From positions 1 through 9,993 of the forward strand of contig JABGUA010000180.1 of the NCBI GenBank assembly GCA_018646825.1: a stretch of 9,993 nt of DNA, read 5' to 3'. This stretch comes from Piscirickettsiaceae bacterium. Its GTDB lineage: Bacteria > Pseudomonadota > Gammaproteobacteria > Nitrosococcales > Methylophagaceae. Of the stretch, positions 6,645 through 9,993 are shown piece after piece (the first letter of the stretch is position 1; every line of letters starts with the position of its first letter). A model generated the notes under the pieces. The model was not told the origin of the DNA, searched no databases, and saw nothing but the letters and a program-made list of their open reading frames with translations. The position numbers and the translations under genes are program-made.

Positions 6645-7130
6645 ATGAAGAAACACAATCTAAAAAATATCCTTTTAAGCAGCTTGCTCACCGCAGCAGC
6701 CATTATCCCTGTTGCAGCTCAAGCAGAGCACCATGGAGAAACAGCAGCAGTAGAAGCCCAGGCCTTCACTTATGCAATGAATGACGAGCGAATTGTATGG
6801 GCTGATTGTCCCGCCTTTTTTGCTAAAGGTTGCAAACTAGGTGTCTTACAAGGCGATCCTTCAAAACCCAATTCAGATGTCGTCTTCAAAACACCAGGAA
6901 ATTACGATTTACCTGAACATTGGCATACCTCAGCTGAGCGCATGGTCCTCATCTCAGGTGAAATGGATCTAACCTACAAAGGCCAAGAAACCATTCAAAT
7001 GACACCGGGCATGTATATCTATGGTCCACCTAAGCTACCACACACCGGTCGCTGTGTTAGCGCTGAACCATGCGAACTGTTCATCGCCTTTGAAGGCCCA
7101 ATCGATGCACATGAAGGCCATGGTCATTAA
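6645..7130 (+). CDS. exported single-domain cupin protein
   Basis: 161 residues. The signal peptide (MKKHNLKN, hydrophobic core, AQA-EHH cleavage after residue 27) predicts a periplasmic or secreted protein. The mature domain is one cupin. Motif 1 is LPEHWHTSAERMVLISG with His92, His94 and Glu98 as metal ligands; motif 2 is PGMYIYGPPKLPHTG with His133. Metal binding is therefore likely, but the reaction cannot be assigned. Four cysteines (55, 63, 137, 143) could form two disulfides, in keeping with export. The C-terminus is His-rich (DAHEGHGH), and HH follows the cleavage site, offering extra metal contacts. The ATG follows GAGGA (6633-6637) at seven bases. It has its own terminator, so it is probably monocistronic. 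Relatives in proteobacteria are usually annotated only as cupin domain proteins (recalled, not searched). Confidence 0.88.
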   Translation: MKKHNLKNILLSSLLTAAAIIPVAAQAEHHGETAAVEAQAFTYAMNDERIVWADCPAFFAKGCKLGVLQGDPSKPNSDVVFKTPGNYDLPEHWHTSAERMVLISGEMDLTYKGQETIQMTPGMYIYGPPKLPHTGRCVSAEPCELFIAFEGPIDAHEGHGH

Positions 7131-7156
7131 GCTATAAGGACAAAACGCAACACAAT

Positions 7157-7187
7157 GAGGCCAGGAATTATTTTCTGGCCTTTTTTG
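7157..7187 (+). terminator. rho-independent terminator of the cupin gene
   Basis: Stem AGGCCAG (7158-7164) pairs with CTGGCCT (7175-7181) and can extend inward through a G-T and two A-T pairs around a short loop. A T run follows from 7181. It lies about 25 bases past the cupin stop. Confidence 0.88.
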
Positions 7188-7236
7188 TCTCTGTCGCGAT
7201 AAGATTCAGATAACACCACCAGTAAGGCAATAAACC

Positions 7237-7659
7237 ATGAAACAGTTTATCAATACCTTTCTATTAATTTTTCTTACCACCAGCTCACAAGCATTTTCAA
7301 ACACATTATCAGAAATTGATATTGTCGGTACATGAGTAAACCAAGCGGGCGACGGCCTTGTCGCAATCGCCGAAACCAATGAGATATACACTGGTACTAT
7401 TTCAGGTAGTACTGACAACAAAGACAGAAAGGATCATCACAACCCCGAGTTACGTGAACGATCACTCCTTAATGTCATCGTTTTAGGTGACTTTAAATAT
7501 GTTGGCAATCTTCAATGGCAAGATGGTTGGGTTTATGATCCAAACAATGGAAAAACTTACCGTTGCAAAATGCAGCTCATTGACAGAAAAACACTGGAGA
7601 TCAGGGGCTATATCGGGATTTCATTATTCGGCAGAACTGAAACCTGGACCAAGCGATAA
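7237..7659 (+). pseudogene. DUF2147 family secreted protein gene broken by an in-frame TGA
   Basis: Translated from the ATG at 7237, the frame gives a signal peptide (MKQFINTFLLIFLTTSSQAF), then SEIDIVGT followed by TGA at 7333-7335. The same frame continues cleanly to TAA at 7657. The downstream part matches the DUF2147 pattern: an Asn/Lys-rich middle with NPELRERSLLNVIVLGDF, GWVYDPNNGKTYRCKMQL, and RGYIGISLFGRTETWTK at the end. The family starts its mature domain with a GxW motif, so the TGA replaces the conserved Trp (TGG to TGA). The intact product would be about 140 residues, normal for the family and presumably periplasmic. A ribosome site (TAAGG, 7223-7227) is still present, so the lesion looks recent. 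A sequencing error is the main alternative. Confidence 0.85.
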
Positions 7660-7709
7660 AATAGCGACCACTTAAATAAAACAATACCCCCAGCACATAT
7701 ACTTAACCA

Positions 7710-8387
7710 CTATGCATGATCTATCTTAGGTTGCTTCACTTTCCTAAAATAAGGCTTAACGGTTTGCCACCCTTCTGGAAAAACTTTATTCGCGGTGACA
7801 TTACTAATGGTAGGTGCAATAACAACATCCTCACCCTCATGCCAATTCACAGGCGTGGACACACGATATTGAAACCCTTGTGCCAATTGCATCGCGTCGA
7901 TCACACGCAGAATTTCATCGAAGTTACGACCAATCTCCATCGGATAAGTCATAATCAATTTTATTGTTTTATCGGGCCCGATGATAAAAACAGAACGCAC
8001 CGTCGCATTAATAGAGCCATTCCGTCCACCGGCTGGGCCCGTTTGATATGCCGGCAACATGTTGTAGAGCATCGCGACTCTTAAATCAGTATCAGCAATA
8101 ATCGGATATCGAATACCCACACCGCCAAGCTCTTCTATATCAAGTAACCATTCATCATGATCACCGACAGGATCGACACTTAAGCCTATCACCTTGGTAT
8201 TTCGTTTCTCAAACTCTGATTGTATAGCAGCTATATAACTGAGTTCTGACGTACAAACCGGTGTGAAATCTTTAGGATGTGAAAATAGTACTGCCCAGCT
8301 GTGACCAATCCACTCATGGAAATCAATCTTCCCTAGTGTTGTTTCTGCCTGAAAATTTGGCGCATGATCATTTATTCGTAATAACAT
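7710..8387 (-). CDS. 1-Cys peroxiredoxin, Prx6 type
   Basis: 225 residues, the length of Prx6-group enzymes, which carry a longer C-terminal domain than AhpC/Prx1 enzymes. The active site HPKDFTPVCTSE places the peroxidatic Cys45 in the PxxxTxxC motif with Thr42. It is the only cysteine in the protein, so there is no internal resolving residue and reduction needs an external thiol. Other landmarks are VIGLSVDPVGDHDEW, the dimer-interface and active-site region with RNGSINATVRSVFIIGPD, and the C-terminal VNWHEGEDVVIAPT and FPEGWQTVKPYFRKV. It reduces hydrogen peroxide and alkyl hydroperoxides in the cytoplasm. The ATG has a strong GGAGG at five bases. It is monocistronic on this strand; no terminator hairpin is visible after its stop. 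Confidence 0.95.
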   Translation of the reverse strand: MLLRINDHAPNFQAETTLGKIDFHEWIGHSWAVLFSHPKDFTPVCTSELSYIAAIQSEFEKRNTKVIGLSVDPVGDHDEWLLDIEELGGVGIRYPIIADTDLRVAMLYNMLPAYQTGPAGGRNGSINATVRSVFIIGPDKTIKLIMTYPMEIGRNFDEILRVIDAMQLAQGFQYRVSTPVNWHEGEDVVIAPTISNVTANKVFPEGWQTVKPYFRKVKQPKIDHA

Positions 8388-8693
8388 AACAACCTCCGTT
8401 GAAGTGGCTCATTAAAACGACCATCCATGCTCAGTATTTCGCTATATGAGCCCTTATAGAACGCTTCCATACCTTCTGCTAATATTCAAAACGACAGTTA
8501 GGAGAAAAGCATCGAATAATCGAGCTATTGCCCCAATTAAGTATCTCAATACCTCTTTGACAGCGAAATAAAGTGTTTTACTTTGCCTTTAAACAATTAT
8601 TTAAAAATAATTAACGCTTTTAAATCAAGTGTCCATTCTTTGTTATACTCAACCGTTTTTTGACTATCATTAATCAATATTCAAGGATTTCAA
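8388..8693. other. 306-bp divergent spacer between peroxiredoxin gene and serC
   Basis: No credible coding frame. It holds an imperfect hairpin GCTCA-N13-TGAGC at 8429-8451 and an overlapping CTATA-N8-TATAG at 8442-8459, both nearer the peroxiredoxin start. A perfect TTGACA lies at 8557-8562, 16 bases before TACTTT (8579-8584). An AT-only inverted repeat spans 8595-8612, and the extended -10 box of serC lies near 8641. Regulatory content is inferred from these motifs only. Confidence 0.5.
8595..8649 (+). promoter_or_regulatory. serC promoter: extended -10 with upstream AT-rich inverted repeat
   Basis: TGTTATACT (8641-8649) is an extended -10 element (TGnTATACT), which needs little help from a -35 box; none is obvious at 17 bases. 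AATTATT-TAAA-AATAATT (8595-8612), a perfect 7-bp inverted repeat, falls about 44-61 bases before the predicted start near 8656, where an UP element would be. Confidence 0.55.
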
Positions 8694-9776
8694 ATGTCAC
8701 GCATATTCAACTTTAGTGCAGGTCCAGCCATGATCCCTGCTGCCGTTTTACAACGAGCTGAAAAAGAGTTCCTAGACTGGAACGGCTCAGGCATGAATGT
8801 GATGGAAATGAGTCACCGTGGCAAAGAGTTCATGTCAATTGCAGCCCAAGCAGAATCAGACCTCCGCGCTGTAATGAATATCCCAGATAACTATAAAGTA
8901 CTTTTCTTACAGGGTGGTGCTTCAGCACAGTTCACCGCCATCCCAATGAATTTATTACGCGGTAAAACAACAGCAGATTATTTCAACACCGGCCAATGGT
9001 CTAAAAAAGCTATCGCAGAAGCTAAACGCTATTGTGATGTCAACCTTGTCGCCAGCTCTGAAGCTGAAAATTTTGCCACCGTACCTGACAAGTCAACTTG
9101 GAATCTCAACCCAGACGCTGCCTACGTCCACTACACAGCAAATGAAACTATTGGCGGCGTTGAGTTTGACCACATTCCTGATACCGGCGACGTGCCATTG
9201 GTCGTAGACTTATCATCAACCATCTTATCTCGACCAATCGATGTTAGCCGCTTCGCCTTAATTTACGCGGGCGCACAGAAAAATATTGGCCCAGCTGGAT
9301 TGACTATCGTCATCGTTCGTGATGATTTAATCGGTGACACACTGCCTGGCACCCCAGTGACATTTGATTATAAAATTCAAGCTGACAACGACTCAATGTA
9401 CAACACCCCACCAACCTATGCCTTATATATGGCAGGGCTTGGTTTCCAATGGTTAAAAGAATTGGGCGGTCTTACTGCAATAGGTGAAATTAACCAACGT
9501 AAAGCAGACAAACTCTACAGTTACATTGATAATTCTGGGTTTTACAAAAACCCAGTTGAAAAACAATATCGTTCATGGATGAATATTCCTTTCACCCTTA
9601 ATAACGCTGAGCTCGATGCTGACTTTTTAGCCGGTGCAAAAGCAACAGGGCTTGTCACACTAAAAGGTCACCGTAGCGTCGGCGGTATGCGTGCCAGCAT
9701 CTACAATGCCATGCCAGAAGAAGGTGTTGATGCCCTTATCAGCTATATGCAGGAATTTGCGAAGAAAAACAGTTGA
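8694..9776 (+). CDS. serC: phosphoserine aminotransferase
   Basis: 360 residues, the usual length for proteobacterial SerC. This PLP enzyme transfers the amino group of glutamate to 3-phosphohydroxypyruvate, giving phosphoserine; in many bacteria it also serves the parallel step in pyridoxal phosphate synthesis. Landmarks: the start IFNFSAGPAMIPAAVL; MEMSHRGKEF (38-47), which contacts substrate; LQGGASAQF (72-80), which holds the PLP phosphate; VHYTANETIGG (145-155); VDLSSTILSRPID (171-183) with Asp172; and the Schiff-base lysine in YAGAQKNIGPAG, Lys196. The C-terminal substrate loop GHRSVGGMRASIYNAMP is intact. The ATG has AAGGA six bases upstream. It stops with TGA and is followed by a serA-like gene. 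Confidence 0.98.
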   Translation: MSRIFNFSAGPAMIPAAVLQRAEKEFLDWNGSGMNVMEMSHRGKEFMSIAAQAESDLRAVMNIPDNYKVLFLQGGASAQFTAIPMNLLRGKTTADYFNTGQWSKKAIAEAKRYCDVNLVASSEAENFATVPDKSTWNLNPDAAYVHYTANETIGGVEFDHIPDTGDVPLVVDLSSTILSRPIDVSRFALIYAGAQKNIGPAGLTIVIVRDDLIGDTLPGTPVTFDYKIQADNDSMYNTPPTYALYMAGLGFQWLKELGGLTAIGEINQRKADKLYSYIDNSGFYKNPVEKQYRSWMNIPFTLNNAELDADFLAGAKATGLVTLKGHRSVGGMRASIYNAMPEEGVDALISYMQEFAKKNS

Positions 9777-9844
9777 GAACCATCTCAAAGCTAACTGATT
9801 GAAGCGCCTATTTTTTTAATCGATAAATAACGACAGGTCACATC

Positions 9845-9993
9845 ATGTTTAAAGTGCTTACACTGAATAATATTTCCGTCACCGGTTTAGATAGACTACC
9901 ACGTGACCAATATGAAATTGCTTCTGAAATACAAAACCCTGATGCAGTGTTAGTGCGCTCCTTTAAAATGCATGATTGGCAGGTTCCTGACAC
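9845..9993 (+). CDS. 3-phosphoglycerate dehydrogenase-like protein, N-terminal part (runs off right edge)
   Basis: 49 codons are visible from the ATG at 9845, which has AGG seven bases upstream. The start MFKVLTLNNIS, then LDRLPRDQYEIASEIQNPDA and VLVRSFKMHDWQVPD, matches the N-terminal substrate-binding domain of a SerA type common in Pseudomonas-like bacteria (from memory). The enzyme oxidises 3-phosphoglycerate to 3-phosphohydroxypyruvate with NAD+, directly supplying SerC. The NAD-binding domain and any ACT domain lie outside the window. It is 68 bases after serC with no terminator hairpin between, so co-transcription is likely. Another D-2-hydroxyacid dehydrogenase is possible, but the position after serC argues for the serine pathway. 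Confidence 0.85.
   Translation, partial: MFKVLTLNNISVTGLDRLPRDQYEIASEIQNPDAVLVRSFKMHDWQVPD

Noticed and set aside
7333..7335. TGA read as selenocysteine or tryptophan (recoding)
   Set aside because: The family has Trp, not Cys or Sec, at this place; no SECIS-like hairpin is seen just downstream, and TGA is used as a normal stop by serC.
7206..7421. Minus-strand open frame of 71 codons over the DUF2147 locus
   Set aside because: The + strand frame shows a signal peptide and family motifs; this antisense frame has none and no ribosome site.
7487..7675. Plus-strand open frame of 62 codons within the DUF2147 locus
   Set aside because: It is out of frame with the conserved DUF2147 C-terminus (GYIGISLFGRTETW), which is the real coding signal there.
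7716..8084. Plus-strand open frame of 122 codons inside the peroxiredoxin gene
   Set aside because: Antisense shadow; the peroxiredoxin on the other strand has a strong ribosome site and all family motifs.
8442..8459. OxyR operator upstream of the peroxiredoxin gene
   Set aside because: The half-sites read CTAT...ATAG rather than the ATAG...CTAT order of OxyR sites, so no specific regulator is claimed.

Overview
The window looks like a chromosomal segment of a moderately AT-rich gammaproteobacterium. RNase PH, RdgB, HemW, YicC and SerC all align by eye, over nearly their full length, with the enterobacterial/pseudomonad forms I remember. The yicC | rph-rdgB-hemW layout is a common gammaproteobacterial arrangement. 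A VPLPA-type PEP-CTERM tail at the left suggests an environmental, exopolysaccharide-making lineage rather than an enteric one. I cannot name the genus from sequence alone.

Left edge (1-800): the 3' part of a PEP-CTERM surface protein gene on the + strand, with no recognisable start or signal peptide. It abuts, head to head, a stretch that reads well as protein on the - strand and runs off the left edge. Both appear to have lost their 5' ends near 200-260. This is a deletion scar, a chimera, or a coincidental open frame. A bidirectional hairpin terminator separates this region from yicC.

RNA and nucleotide housekeeping block (804-4272): yicC (-) diverges from a tight rph-rdgB-hemW operon (+; gaps of 3 and 7 nt). 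The roughly 100 bp divergent spacer holds a TATAAT box and a perfect 14-bp palindrome.

Minus-strand operon (6441-4285, transcribed right to left): a small soluble YbjQ/UPF0145 protein, a second YbjQ-like protein with an N-terminal membrane anchor, a membrane-anchored M48 metallopeptidase, and an NADPH-dependent FMN reductase-like flavoprotein. Gaps are 5, 5 and 23 nt. Two YbjQ paralogues plus a membrane protease form the least understood unit here.

Periplasmic and stress genes (6645-8387): an exported cupin (+) with its own terminator; a DUF2147-family secreted protein gene (+) broken by one in-frame TGA exactly where the family has a conserved Trp; and a 1-Cys peroxiredoxin of the Prx6 type (-).

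Serine biosynthesis (8694-9993): serC followed 68 nt later by the start of a serA-like 3-phosphoglycerate dehydrogenase that runs off the right edge. Together they encode two consecutive steps from 3-phosphoglycerate to phosphoserine. The 306-bp spacer before serC contains an extended -10 promoter and inverted repeats.

I saw no RNA genes, CRISPR array, insertion sequence or phage module.
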